Shown here: in pieces, positions 1 through 8,424 of the stretch
Layout of the letters: every line of letters begins with the position of its first letter
Position numbering within the stretch: position 1 is the first letter of the stretch
Assembly: GCA_946613765.1 (NCBI GenBank)
Contig: CAMOFW010000001.1
Coordinates: 1 to 44,868, forward strand
DNA: 44,868 nucleotides
Direction of reading: 5' to 3'
Origin: an uncultured Mycoplasmatota bacterium
GTDB lineage: Bacteria > Bacillota_I > Bacilli_A > RF39 > UBA660
The notes under the pieces: generated by a model
Seen by the model: the letters and a program-made list of their open reading frames with translations, nothing else
Database searches by the model: none
Told to the model about the DNA's origin: nothing
Translations under genes and position numbers: made by a program

Positions 1-11
1 TATCTCCCCTA
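1..11 (-). promoter_or_regulatory. Possible Shine-Dalgarno of a gene lying beyond the window edge
   Basis: Read on the minus strand, positions 3-11 give AGGGGAGAT, a good Shine-Dalgarno sequence with no start codon inside the window. A minus-strand gene probably starts just left of position 1. I could not find a convincing promoter for it between 12 and 66. Confidence 0.35.
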
Positions 12-66
12 TAATAAATATAACACCATTTCAAGTATTAATCATCATTGTTGACAAAAATTTGAC

Positions 67-96
67 TAAAAAAATATCAATAGTAATATTGATATT
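67..96 (-). terminator. Intrinsic terminator of the metallopeptidase gene
   Basis: A perfect 10-bp inverted repeat (73-82 with 87-96, loop GTAA on the plus strand) is followed on the minus strand by about seven T residues (plus 68-74). It starts at the TAA stop of the gene ending at 96. Confidence 0.8.
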
Positions 97-1130
97 TATT
101 TTTTGTTCATATATTTTGTTAATTGTCTTTCTAGTAATTTGGGATGAGTTAGTGCATCCATATCTATACCATAATGACTAAATAAATAGTCTCGTTCATA
201 TGTTTTAGAATCAATCATTAAGTTAAATATATTTTCTTTTGTTTTCTTTGGATCTTTTTTATATTGTTTATAGTAATAGTATGCTAGTAAATAACCATAA
301 GTATATCTTTCTTCAGAACAGCCAATATATTCTTGCTTTTTAAATTGATCTAGTGTACTTAAAAAGACTTTTGTTCTTAGGTTATGAGTTTTTATTACAT
401 CTTCAGTGTGAATATTATTTTGTAATAAATAATCTTCCATAACTAATTCAATAAAAATAGGATATACTTCATGCATATTATTTACAGCAAATAAATAATC
501 CTCATAGTCACTCATGTATCTCATCTTATCACCAAAGTATGTATGTATTAATTCATGAGCTAATGTTATAGAATCATCAATTAGTCGATATGGATTTAAA
601 AGTAAATAAGATTTTATAACATGATTACCAAGGAAACTTAAGCCATCATTACCTAAGTCTGCAATAATTGCTCTTGGTGAATTTGCTATGTCCTCAAAGT
701 GATCATACATATCCTGATCATAGTCTTTAAAGAACTCTCTAGTTAATTTAAAGGTTTCATCAATATTTACTATATCTTTATAAATATTATAACTTCCTAT
801 ATTATATTTTCTTCTAATGTAAGGTGCTATTTGAGTAATCTTCTTATTAAAATCTTTATATTCTTGTGCATAGTAAACATAATCTTTTGCCATTCTAATT
901 ATTAATTTATCATTTTCTTGTTCATACTTACTTTTTTCAAATAAATATTCTTTAGGATATTTAATATCAAAACCTGCTGTGTTGACTACTTTTTCAAGAT
1001 TTTCTAAAGCTAATAATAGTCTATGTACTCTTGTTGCACTTGTGGTTCTTTTTAGTTCTTCAATAATCTTATATATATCCCTTTGTATGTATTCTGCTAC
1101 ATCTATACTATGTTGATTATTTTTGTTCAT
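96..1130 (-). CDS. Putative HExxH zinc metallopeptidase, 344 aa
   Basis: The protein carries HELIH at residues 192-196 in a helix, followed about 25 residues later by MHEVY (Glu221). This spacing suits a gluzincin with ligands His192, His196 and Glu221, the arrangement of the M3/oligoendopeptidase group, though the protein is shorter than PepF (about 600 aa) and lacks a recognisable N-terminal PepF domain. There is no signal peptide or membrane segment, so it is probably cytosolic. It follows ychF by 28 nt, and its start codon and Shine-Dalgarno sit inside a perfect hairpin (1129-1157). Substrate is unknown; a family-level call is all I can support. Confidence 0.6.
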   Translation of the reverse strand: MNKNNQHSIDVAEYIQRDIYKIIEELKRTTSATRVHRLLLALENLEKVVNTAGFDIKYPKEYLFEKSKYEQENDKLIIRMAKDYVYYAQEYKDFNKKITQIAPYIRRKYNIGSYNIYKDIVNIDETFKLTREFFKDYDQDMYDHFEDIANSPRAIIADLGNDGLSFLGNHVIKSYLLLNPYRLIDDSITLAHELIHTYFGDKMRYMSDYEDYLFAVNNMHEVYPIFIELVMEDYLLQNNIHTEDVIKTHNLRTKVFLSTLDQFKKQEYIGCSEERYTYGYLLAYYYYKQYKKDPKKTKENIFNLMIDSKTYERDYLFSHYGIDMDALTHPKLLERQLTKYMNKK

Positions 1131-1157
1131 AATTATCTCCTTGTTGGAGATAATTAT
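1129..1157 (-). promoter_or_regulatory. Perfect hairpin sequestering the RBS and start codon of the metallopeptidase gene
   Basis: Plus 1129-1140 is the exact reverse complement of 1146-1157, giving a 12-bp stem with a 5-nt loop. On the minus strand the second arm carries the only Shine-Dalgarno (GGAG at 1140-1137), and the first two bases of the ATG at 1130 are paired. No T-tract follows, so it is not an intrinsic terminator. Translational gating is an inference. Confidence 0.6.
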
Positions 1158-1158
1158 A

Positions 1159-2259
1159 TTATACGTTGAATCTAAATAATACTATATCTCCATCTTGCAT
1201 TTCGTAATCTTTTCCTTCAAGTCTTAATTTTCCTGCTTCTTTTACTTTTAATTCTGATCCGTATTCCTTTAGATCGTCAAATGATTGTACTTCAGCTTTA
1301 ATAAATCCTCTTTGGAAATCTGTATGAATAATACCAGCACATTCTGGTGCTTTCATACCATTTTTAAATGTCCATGCACGACATTCATCTTTACCTACAG
1401 TAAAGAATGTTTTTAATCCAAGTAATTCATATGTTGCAAAAATTAATTTATCTAAACCAGAGTTTTCTACTCCGATATCTTGTAAGAATAGTTTCTTGTC
1501 ATCATCAGATAGTTCAGCAAGTTCTGATTCCATTTGACACGACATAACTACAACTTGTGAACCTTCTTGAGATGCAAATTCTTTAACTATTTGTGAATAG
1601 TTATTTCCACCTACTGCTACATCATCTTCACCAACATTTGCTACATAAATGATTGGTTTTAATGTAATAAGATTAAAGTTCTTTAGTAGTAATAATTCAT
1701 CATCAGTTAAATCTATTCTTCTTAAAGGTAGATTTTTGTTTAATGCTTCTGAGCATTTCTTTAAGGTATTATATTCAAATAATACTTCTTTTTCTTTTGA
1801 TGTTTGTGCTTTCTTTTCTATTTTAGATATTCTTTGATCTACTATTTCCATATCTGAAAATATTAATTCTAAATCAATTATTTCAATATCTCTTAGAGGA
1901 TTAGTATCTCCTTCAACATGAATAATATCTGAATTATCAAAGCATCTTACTACTTCAACAATAGCATCTGTTTCTCTAATATGAGATAAAAATTTATTTC
2001 CTAAACCTTCACCTTTAGATGCACCTTTAACTAATCCTGCTATATCAGTAAATTCATATGTAGTTGGAATAGTTCTTTCAGGCATATATAGTTTTTCTAA
2101 AAAATCTAATCTTGAATCAGGTACTGTTACTACACCTACATTTGGATCTATAGTAGCAAATGGATAGTTTGCTGCTAGAATATTTTTCTTTGTTATTGCG
2201 TTGAATAATGTTGATTTACCAACGTTAGGTAAACCTACGATTCCTGCCTTTAACGCCAT
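1159..2259 (-). CDS. ychF: Redox-regulated ribosome-binding ATPase YchF
   Basis: YchF is an Obg-family P-loop NTPase that prefers ATP and associates with ribosomes. The N-terminus has GLPNVGKST (about residues 9-17), then the switch region DIAGLVKGASKGEGLG. The C-terminal TGS-type part includes HTDFQRGFIKAEV. The length of 366 aa is normal for the family. The start is supported by GGAAGTGAT upstream. It has its own promoter (2288-2316) overlapping the terminator of the ribosomal super-operon. It is followed 28 nt downstream by the metallopeptidase gene with no terminator between them. Confidence 0.97.
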   Translation of the reverse strand: MALKAGIVGLPNVGKSTLFNAITKKNILAANYPFATIDPNVGVVTVPDSRLDFLEKLYMPERTIPTTYEFTDIAGLVKGASKGEGLGNKFLSHIRETDAIVEVVRCFDNSDIIHVEGDTNPLRDIEIIDLELIFSDMEIVDQRISKIEKKAQTSKEKEVLFEYNTLKKCSEALNKNLPLRRIDLTDDELLLLKNFNLITLKPIIYVANVGEDDVAVGGNNYSQIVKEFASQEGSQVVVMSCQMESELAELSDDDKKLFLQDIGVENSGLDKLIFATYELLGLKTFFTVGKDECRAWTFKNGMKAPECAGIIHTDFQRGFIKAEVQSFDDLKEYGSELKVKEAGKLRLEGKDYEMQDGDIVLFRFNV

Positions 2260-2287
2260 GTTATCACTTCCTTAATTGTCATTTAAT

Positions 2288-2316
2288 ATTATAATGATTT
2301 TTGCCTTATTTATCAA
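2288..2316 (-). promoter_or_regulatory. Sigma-A promoter for ychF
   Basis: On the minus strand, -35 TTGATA (plus 2311-2316), a 17-bp spacer and a consensus -10 TATAAT (plus 2288-2293). The -35 lies against the T-tract of the rplQ terminator, so termination and re-initiation are packed together. Confidence 0.8.
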
Positions 2317-2349
2317 TAAAAAAATTAGAATTAAACTAATTCTAATTTT
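2317..2349 (-). terminator. Intrinsic terminator of the S10-spc-alpha super-operon
   Basis: A perfect 13-bp inverted repeat (2321-2333 with 2337-2349, 3-nt loop) is followed on the minus strand by a run of T. The rplQ stop codon (2331-2333) forms the loop-proximal end of one arm. Confidence 0.9.
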
Positions 2350-2675
2350 ACTTCTAAAGCGTCGTCTCCAACTCTTTCTTTTAATTTGATGATTCTTGTA
2401 TATCCACCATTTCTAGTAGCATACTTTTTAGCTAATTCATCAAATAATTTATTAACAAGGTCTTTATCATTGTGTAAGAAAGCAAGTGCTTTTCTTCTTG
2501 ATACTAAAGTACCTTTCTTACCATAAGAGATCATCTTTTCAACATATTTTCTAGCTTCTTTTGCTCTTGCATCAGTAGTTACAACATATCCGTGTTCAAT
2601 AACGCTCTTAGTAAGACTTGCTAATATACTTCTTCTGATTCTTGTTTCTCTATTAAGTTTTCTATAAATAGCCAT
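2331..2675 (-). CDS. rplQ: 50S ribosomal protein L17
   Basis: L17 is a large-subunit protein near the peptide exit tunnel. The 114-aa product has the L17 start (YRKLNRETRIRRSIL) and the conserved SRRKALAFLHN stretch. It is the last gene of the alpha operon, 17 nt after rpoA, with GGAGG nine bases before the ATG. A strong terminator overlaps its stop. The usual Firmicute followers (ECF transporter genes, truA) are absent here and ychF comes next. Confidence 0.97.
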   Translation of the reverse strand: MAIYRKLNRETRIRRSILASLTKSVIEHGYVVTTDARAKEARKYVEKMISYGKKGTLVSRRKALAFLHNDKDLVNKLFDELAKKYATRNGGYTRIIKLKERVGDDALEVKLELV

Positions 2676-2692
2676 AGCAGTTTACCTCCTTA

Positions 2693-3643
2693 CTAATCTT
2701 GGAACTTAAGTCCCATTTCTTTAACTTTATCTATAACTTCTTTTAATGATTTTTTACCTAAGTTTCTAATCTTAGTAACTTCAACTTCTTTTTTGTTGAT
2801 TAAGTCTTGAACTGTATTAATTCCAGCTCTCTTTAAGCAATTATAAGCTCTTACTGAGAATTCAATTTCTTCAATAGGAGTTTCTAATGTCTTAGTAATT
2901 GTGTCTTCTTGTTTTTCAGACATCATTTCAGGAATGTTAGTAATATTATTTAAATCACAAACAATATTTAAATGTTCAATTAAAATCTTAGCAGCTAAAG
3001 CAATAGCTTCTTCTGGTTTTAATGATCCATTTGTATAAACATCCATAATTAATTTATCAAAATTTTCATTTTGACCAACTCTAGTTGGAACTGGTTCAAA
3101 TGCTATTCTTTCAACTGGAGAATAGTTTGAATCAATTGCAATAACTCCAACAGTTCCATCAACTAATTTTTGATTTTCTTTTGCATCAACATATCCACGA
3201 CCATTATTAACAGTCATTTCCATTTCAATTGATCCACCTTTAACAAGTGTACAAATTACTTGATCAGGGTTTATGATTTCTAAATCAGAATCTACTTCGA
3301 TGTCACCAGCTGTAACAACACCCTCTTTGTCAGCCTTTAATGTAACCTTTTTAGTAGTATTTCTGTCTGTTGAGTGATTTAATAAAACTACACTCTTTAA
3401 ATTTAGTACTATTGAAGTAACATCTTCAACAACACCTTCGATTTTTTGGAATTCATGCATAACTCCTGTAATTTTTACAGATGTGATTGCAGTTCCTGGC
3501 ATTGAAGATAACATAACTCTTCTTAGAGCTGTTCCTAATGTTTGAGCAAATCCTCTTTCTAATGGAGAGAATTCAAATCTTCCATAGTGTGCATCTTCAA
3601 TATATTCAGTTATTTTGTATTCTGGTTTTTCAAATTTTATCAT
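2693..3643 (-). CDS. rpoA: DNA-directed RNA polymerase alpha subunit
   Basis: The alpha subunit scaffolds RNA polymerase assembly. The N-terminal domain (about residues 1-230) shows ERGFAQTLGTALRRVMLSSMPG, including the conserved region contacting beta. A linker rich in Glu and Thr leads to the C-terminal helix-hairpin domain (about 252-316) with LKRAGINTVQDLI and LGKKSLKEV, which binds UP elements and regulators. The length of 316 aa is typical. It sits between rpsK and rplQ, the standard alpha-operon order. Confidence 0.98.
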   Translation of the reverse strand: MIKFEKPEYKITEYIEDAHYGRFEFSPLERGFAQTLGTALRRVMLSSMPGTAITSVKITGVMHEFQKIEGVVEDVTSIVLNLKSVVLLNHSTDRNTTKKVTLKADKEGVVTAGDIEVDSDLEIINPDQVICTLVKGGSIEMEMTVNNGRGYVDAKENQKLVDGTVGVIAIDSNYSPVERIAFEPVPTRVGQNENFDKLIMDVYTNGSLKPEEAIALAAKILIEHLNIVCDLNNITNIPEMMSEKQEDTITKTLETPIEEIEFSVRAYNCLKRAGINTVQDLINKKEVEVTKIRNLGKKSLKEVIDKVKEMGLKFQD

Positions 3644-3661
3644 ATCATTACCCCTCTTTCC

Positions 3662-4045
3662 TTAAATTCTTGGTCTTTTTGGTGGACGACATCCATTGTG
3701 TGGTACTGGTGTTACATCGCTAATTGATGTGATTTCTAGACCTGCAGCTTGAAGTCCTCTAATTGAACTTTCTCTACCTTGACCTAAACCTGTAACAATA
3801 ACTTCTACTTTTTTAACTCCTGAATCCATAGATGCTTTTCCAGCAGCTTCAGCAGCCATTTGAGCAGCATATGCAGTTTTCTTCTTAGAACCTTTATATC
3901 CAATAGTTCCAGATGATGCCCAAGCAATTACATTACCATCGTTGTCAGTAATAGAAATTACTGAGTTGTTATAAGATGTTTTAATATGAGCTTGTGCTTC
4001 AGGAATATTCTTTTTAACTTTTCTTTTTCTTCTATTATAAGCCAT
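3662..4045 (-). CDS. rpsK: 30S ribosomal protein S11
   Basis: S11 lines the platform of the small subunit next to the mRNA exit. The 127-aa product has the hallmark stretches HIKTSYNNSVISITD and GRESSIRGLQAAGLEI, and ends in the basic PHNGCRPPKRPRI tail. It lies between rpsM (11 nt upstream) and rpoA (18 nt downstream). The Shine-Dalgarno is GGAGG. Confidence 0.98.
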   Translation of the reverse strand: MAYNRRKRKVKKNIPEAQAHIKTSYNNSVISITDNDGNVIAWASSGTIGYKGSKKKTAYAAQMAAEAAGKASMDSGVKKVEVIVTGLGQGRESSIRGLQAAGLEITSISDVTPVPHNGCRPPKRPRI

Positions 4046-4056
4046 AATTTAACCTC

Positions 4057-4431
4057 CTACTTACCTGCTTTTTTCTTATTAGCAACAACTTTTCCTTTAC
4101 CTTTTCTAGTCTTAGCATTTCTAGATGTTCTTTGACCACGAACTGGTAAACCTTTTTTGTGTCTAATACCTTGGTATGAGTTAATTTCCATCTTATTCTT
4201 GATGCTTAATTGAACATCTCTTCTAAGATCTCCTTCAACTTCATATTTATCTATTTCTGCTCTTAAAGCAGCGATTTGAGCTTCAGTTAATTCAGCTACT
4301 TTAGTAGTTCTTTCAACTTTAGCGTCATCACAAATTTTTTCTGCTAATTTTCTACCAATACCATAAATTGCAGTTAAACCAATAACGATATGTTTTTGAT
4401 TTGGTAATTCAATATTCTTAATACGTGCCAT
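4057..4431 (-). CDS. rpsM: 30S ribosomal protein S13
   Basis: S13 sits in the head of the 30S subunit and contacts the P-site tRNA and the 50S bridge. The sequence ARIKNIELPNQKHIVIGLTAIYGIG and the C-terminal RGQRTSRNAKTRKGKGK are diagnostic. The length of 124 aa is usual. GGAGG lies eight bases before the ATG. Gene order rpmJ-rpsM-rpsK is the normal one. Confidence 0.98.
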   Translation of the reverse strand: MARIKNIELPNQKHIVIGLTAIYGIGRKLAEKICDDAKVERTTKVAELTEAQIAALRAEIDKYEVEGDLRRDVQLSIKNKMEINSYQGIRHKKGLPVRGQRTSRNAKTRKGKGKVVANKKKAGK

Positions 4432-4446
4432 TTAATTTACCTCCTA

Positions 4447-4560
4447 TTAACCTTGTACTTGTTTGTGTTTAGGGTTTTCACAAATAACCATTACTTTTCC
4501 ATGTCTTTTAATAACTTTACATTTTTCGCACATCTTTTTAACTGATGGTCTTTTTTTCAT
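4447..4560 (-). CDS. rpmJ: 50S ribosomal protein L36, zinc-binding form
   Basis: A 37-codon gene on the minus strand beginning MKKRPSVKKMCEKCKVIKRH. It keeps the zinc ligands Cys11, Cys14, Cys27 and His32 of the C+ form of L36. It lies between infA and rpsM, exactly where rpmJ is expected, with a GGAGG Shine-Dalgarno just upstream. Confidence 0.96.
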   Translation of the reverse strand: MKKRPSVKKMCEKCKVIKRHGKVMVICENPKHKQVQG

Positions 4561-4577
4561 AAATAATTCCTCCTTGA

Positions 4578-4802
4578 TTATCTATTATTCCATATTATAC
4601 GCCCATGTTTAATATCGTAAGGCGATAGTTCTATAGTAACTGTATCACCTGGTAAAATACGAATCATGTTCATACGCATTTTACCAGAAACATAGGCTTC
4701 TACAGTATGCTTATTTGGAAGTTCTACGATGTAACTTCCGCCTTTTAGTACTTCTAGTACTTTTCCTTCAACTTCAATTTTTTCGCTATCTTTCTTAGCC
4801 AT
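4578..4802 (-). CDS. infA: Translation initiation factor IF-1
   Basis: IF-1 binds the A site of the 30S subunit during initiation. The 74-aa product is a single S1-like OB fold with the family signature VEGKVLEVLKGGSYIVEL and HGRIIWNNR near the C-terminus. It is placed between map (3-nt gap) and rpmJ, as in Bacillus. Confidence 0.98.
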   Translation of the reverse strand: MAKKDSEKIEVEGKVLEVLKGGSYIVELPNKHTVEAYVSGKMRMNMIRILPGDTVTIELSPYDIKHGRIIWNNR

Positions 4803-4805
4803 ATT

Positions 4806-5552
4806 TTATTCTCCTGTCAAAATTTCATATCCATCGTCCAATACTAATACAGTATGTTCGAAATGAGCTGAATTTTCACCGTCTGCAGTTATAACTGTCC
4901 AATCATCATCAAGCAAATATACATGCTTTGTACCTAAGTTTAACATAGGTTCAATAGCAAGTGTCATTCCTGCTTTTAGTGTTAATCCTGTTCCCTCTTT
5001 TCCAAAGTTTGGAACGTCTGGATCTTCATGTAATTCTGTTCCAATACCATGTCCACATAACTCTTCAACTACAGATAAACCGTGTTCATGAGCATATGTT
5101 TCTATAGCATGAGATACAGTACCTAATTTAGCTCCAGCTTTTACTTCAGCTAGACCTGCCATTAAAGCACCTTTTGTGTTATCAAGTAATTCTTGATCAC
5201 GCTTTGATATTGTTCCAACTGGATAGGTAGCAGCACTATCTGAGTGATATCCTTTATAAGACATACAAATGTCTAACGAAACGATATCTCCATCTTCTAA
5301 TACTCTATCACTACCTATTCCATGAACAACTTCATCATTTACTGAAATACAGATATTATTAGGATAACCTTCGTATCCTTTAGATGATGATATGCATCCA
5401 TGTTCTTCAATGAACTTTCCTGCTAAATCATCAATCTCTTTTGTAGTAATACCTGGTTTTAGTTTAGTCTCTAAGTACTTATGGCATAGATAGTTAATAT
5501 GTCCAGCAATTTTCATTAATTCGATTTCTCTATCACTTTTAATACTAACCAT
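4806..5552 (-). CDS. map: Methionine aminopeptidase, type I
   Basis: This enzyme removes the initiator methionine from nascent proteins. The pita-bread fold ligands are all visible: Asp94 (SLDI), Asp105 (HSDSAAT), His168 (CGHGIG), Glu201 (AIEPM) and Glu232 (AHFEHT). His77 (VVHGIG) is the substrate-binding histidine. The length of 248 aa is normal and there is no N-terminal zinc-finger extension. It follows adk by 4 nt and precedes infA by 3 nt. Confidence 0.98.
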   Translation of the reverse strand: MVSIKSDREIELMKIAGHINYLCHKYLETKLKPGITTKEIDDLAGKFIEEHGCISSSKGYEGYPNNICISVNDEVVHGIGSDRVLEDGDIVSLDICMSYKGYHSDSAATYPVGTISKRDQELLDNTKGALMAGLAEVKAGAKLGTVSHAIETYAHEHGLSVVEELCGHGIGTELHEDPDVPNFGKEGTGLTLKAGMTLAIEPMLNLGTKHVYLLDDDWTVITADGENSAHFEHTVLVLDDGYEILTGE

Positions 5553-5556
5553 TAAA

Positions 5557-6204
5557 CTAAATTACCCTTTCAATATTATTAGCTATACTATCAAAATCTT
5601 GAGTTGAATCGATAGTAACTAGCTTATTTTTATCTTTATAGTAGTCTAGTACTGATTCAGTTTCCTTCATATAATTATCGAATCTTATCTTGAATGTTTC
5701 TTCGTTGTCATCACTTCTAGTAATTAATGAAGTACCACAATCATCACATACACCGTCTACTTTAGGCTTAAATTCAGTTGAATTCTTATTATATCCTTTC
5801 TTACAGTTAGGACAAATAAGTCGACTTAAAGTACGATTTAACGCCTCTTCAAAATTAATTTGTAAATATATTACCACATAATCACTAATATTTAAATCAT
5901 TAAATAATTTATCAAGTGTTTTAGCTTGTAATATATTTCTAGGATAACCATCTAAGATAAACTTAGATGATGTTCCTAGTTCATTTAATTTATTTTGTAA
6001 TAATTCTAAGACAATATCATCGCCAACTAATCCACCAGAATCCATGATAGCGGCAATTCTATTACTTAGTTCATCACCTTTAATTCTTGCTTCTCGAAGT
6101 AAATCACCAGTTGAAACATGATTATAGTTAAATTTACTTTTTAAATACTCACTGCATGTACCTTTACCGGCAGCAGGAGGAGCAACAAAAATTACATTTT
6201 TCAT
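5557..6204 (-). CDS. adk: Adenylate kinase with zinc-binding lid
   Basis: It catalyses ATP + AMP to 2 ADP. The P-loop reads APPAAGKGT (residues 8-16) where most homologues have GPPGAGKGT, a mild variant. The lid carries four cysteines as CPNC and CDDC, the structural zinc site of Gram-positive adenylate kinases. DGYPRN for AMP binding is present. Its start overlaps the end of secY by 4 nt (ATGA type), so the two are translationally coupled. Confidence 0.97.
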   Translation of the reverse strand: MKNVIFVAPPAAGKGTCSEYLKSKFNYNHVSTGDLLREARIKGDELSNRIAAIMDSGGLVGDDIVLELLQNKLNELGTSSKFILDGYPRNILQAKTLDKLFNDLNISDYVVIYLQINFEEALNRTLSRLICPNCKKGYNKNSTEFKPKVDGVCDDCGTSLITRSDDNEETFKIRFDNYMKETESVLDYYKDKNKLVTIDSTQDFDSIANNIERVI

Positions 6205-7463
6205 CTTCTTCTATAGCCTTTCTTATAACTTCTACTTCTAATTGAGCTTTCGATTTGTTTGTTAGTTTCTATTGCAACACCAACAACGATTAAAAGTCCT
6301 GTTCCTCCGATAGTTACTGCACTAGATAGTCCAGAGAACTTAGAGAATAGTATTGGAAGTATAGCTATAATAACTAATAGAATTGATCCAACAAAAGTTA
6401 TTCTTCCTAATACTTTAGAAATATAATTTGTTGTTTCTGTTCCTGGTCTTACTCCAGGAATATATCCACCACTCTTATTTAAATTTTTAGACATTTCTTC
6501 AGGGTTCATTTGTAACATTGTGTAGAAATATCCAAAGAACATAATTAGTGCAATATATAATACTAAACCAGTCCATGAAGTGTAATTGATATAGTTATTA
6601 ACAAAATCAATAGCACCTTGATTATTAATTAAATTAACAATAGTTACTGGAATAGTGATTAATGTTGATGCAAAAATAACTGGAATTACATTAGCACTAT
6701 TTAGTTTTATTGGTAAGAATGATTGTTCAGAACTATACGCAGTGTTAGTTCTATTTGAATATTGGATTGGTATTCTTCTTTCAGCTAATTGAGTATAAAC
6801 AATACCAACAATAATTAATAAGTTAACTAATACAAATACACTAAATAATATAATACCAATTACATTTGTATATGTTCCGCTTAAAATTAATTCATTGAAA
6901 GCAGTAGCAAATATATTTGGCATTGATTGGATGATACCAGCCATGATTAATAATGACATACCATTACCAATACCTTTATTAGTTATTTGATCGCTCATCC
7001 AAATTAGGAAACATGTTCCTGCTGTCATAACTAAAGTAGTCTTTAATATTTCAGCAGAAGTCATACCCTTCATGTAAGCGATAGTTAATACATAAGCTTG
7101 AATAAATGCAAATATAATACCTAACCATCTAGTAATCTTATTAATCTTTTGTCTTCCTGTATATCCTTCTTCCTTTAATTCTTTAAAGTATGGAATAATA
7201 TCCATTTGAAGAAGTTGGGTAATAATTGATGCTGTAATGTAAGGTGATACACCAAGTGCAAAGATTGAGAATGACTTTAGTCCACCACCTGACATTAAGT
7301 TAAATATTTCTAAGAAACCAAGTTCTTGATATATTGTATTAGCCCAAGGAATTGTTATTGTTGTTCCGAAAGCAAATATACCAACACACAATAATGTGAA
7401 ATATATTCTTTTTCTTAAATCCTTATTAGATGAGTTAAATATTTGCTTGATGTTTGCAAACAT
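6201..7463 (-). CDS. secY: Preprotein translocase subunit SecY
   Basis: SecY forms the protein-conducting channel of the membrane with SecE and SecG. The 420-aa product has ten hydrophobic segments, beginning near residues 20-40. Conserved features include PYITASIITQLLQMDIIPYFKEL and the cytosolic loop after TM8 with PEEMSKNLNKSGGYIPGVRPG. It sits in the spc operon 1 nt after rplO and overlaps adk. Confidence 0.98.
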   Translation of the reverse strand: MFANIKQIFNSSNKDLRKRIYFTLLCVGIFAFGTTITIPWANTIYQELGFLEIFNLMSGGGLKSFSIFALGVSPYITASIITQLLQMDIIPYFKELKEEGYTGRQKINKITRWLGIIFAFIQAYVLTIAYMKGMTSAEILKTTLVMTAGTCFLIWMSDQITNKGIGNGMSLLIMAGIIQSMPNIFATAFNELILSGTYTNVIGIILFSVFVLVNLLIIVGIVYTQLAERRIPIQYSNRTNTAYSSEQSFLPIKLNSANVIPVIFASTLITIPVTIVNLINNQGAIDFVNNYINYTSWTGLVLYIALIMFFGYFYTMLQMNPEEMSKNLNKSGGYIPGVRPGTETTNYISKVLGRITFVGSILLVIIAILPILFSKFSGLSSAVTIGGTGLLIVVGVAIETNKQIESSIRSRSYKKGYRRR

Positions 7464-7464
7464 G

Positions 7465-7908
7465 TTAAATCACCTCAGTTTTACCACCGGCATTTTCAAT
7501 TTTTGTAACTGCTGTACTAGAGAATCTATTAGCTTTAACAGTTAATTTCTTCTTAAGTTCACCATTTGCAAGAACTTTAACACCAGAAAGTTGTTTTTTA
7601 ATAATCCCCATTTCTTTTAAAATTTCAGGAGTAACAACATCACCGTCTTTGAAGAATTTATCTAAATCACTTAAATTGATTGTAGCAAATTTAACTTCAA
7701 ATCTCTTGTTATTAAATCCTCTTTTTGGAATTCTTCTATATAATGGTGTTTGACCACCTTGGAACCATGCAGAAATAGATACACCACTTCTTGCTTTTTG
7801 TCCTTTTTCACCGTGTCCAGCAGTTTTACCTGTACCAGATGCTGGTCCACGTCCTAATCTTTTATTTGCTTTTGCTTCAGGTAGAGCATTTAATTCATGT
7901 AACTTCAT
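7465..7908 (-). CDS. rplO: 50S ribosomal protein L15
   Basis: L15 is a late-assembling 50S protein. The N-terminal glycine-rich part (RLGRGPASGTGKTAGHGEKG) and the central FQGGQTPLYRRIPKRGF are diagnostic. The length of 147 aa is typical. It begins only 1 nt after the stop of rpsE, leaving no room for rpmD (L30), which normally separates the two. Confidence 0.98.
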   Translation of the reverse strand: MKLHELNALPEAKANKRLGRGPASGTGKTAGHGEKGQKARSGVSISAWFQGGQTPLYRRIPKRGFNNKRFEVKFATINLSDLDKFFKDGDVVTPEILKEMGIIKKQLSGVKVLANGELKKKLTVKANRFSSTAVTKIENAGGKTEVI

Positions 7909-7909
7909 A

Positions 7910-8413
7910 TTATAATTCCTCTACTTTCTTTCCACGTAATTCAGCAATATGTTCTGGAGTTCTTTGCATCTTTAATGCTTCTAAAGTAGCTTTAGCAACA
8001 TTGATCTTTGTATTTGATCCTAAAGATTTAGCAACGATATCTTTAACACCAGCAAGTTCTAATACAGCACGTGCAGAACCACCGGCTACTACTCCTGTAC
8101 CTTCTTTAGCAGGTTTAAGCATAACTTTAGCTCTACCTACTTTAGCGATTGCATCATGTGGAATTGTTCTATTATCAATGATTGAAACTCTAAATACGTT
8201 TTTATTTGCTGCTTGAAGAGCTTTTTTAATAGCTTCTGGAACTTCGTTAGCTTTACCATTACCAAGACCAACTAGACCTTTTCTATTACCTACAACAACT
8301 GTTGCAGAGAATCTAAAATGTCTACCACCCTTAGTAACTTTAGTAACTCTACCAATAGATATTACTTGATCTTCTAATAAATTTTTCTTATTTTCAAATT
8401 TTTCTCTTGCCAT
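7910..8413 (-). CDS. rpsE: 30S ribosomal protein S5
   Basis: S5 helps maintain decoding accuracy and mRNA unwinding at the entry channel. The double-stranded-RNA-binding N-terminal part has VTKGGRHFRFSATVVVGN and the C-terminal part has GGSARAVLELAGVKDI and SLGSNTKINVAKATLEAL. The length of 167 aa is typical. It lies 11 nt after rplR and 1 nt before rplO. Confidence 0.98.
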   Translation of the reverse strand: MAREKFENKKNLLEDQVISIGRVTKVTKGGRHFRFSATVVVGNRKGLVGLGNGKANEVPEAIKKALQAANKNVFRVSIIDNRTIPHDAIAKVGRAKVMLKPAKEGTGVVAGGSARAVLELAGVKDIVAKSLGSNTKINVAKATLEALKMQRTPEHIAELRGKKVEEL

Positions 8414-8424
8414 AATATCTCTCC

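Noticed and set aside
7791..8216. A 141-codon plus-strand frame across rplO and rpsE
   Set aside because: Antisense to two clear ribosomal genes with no start signal.
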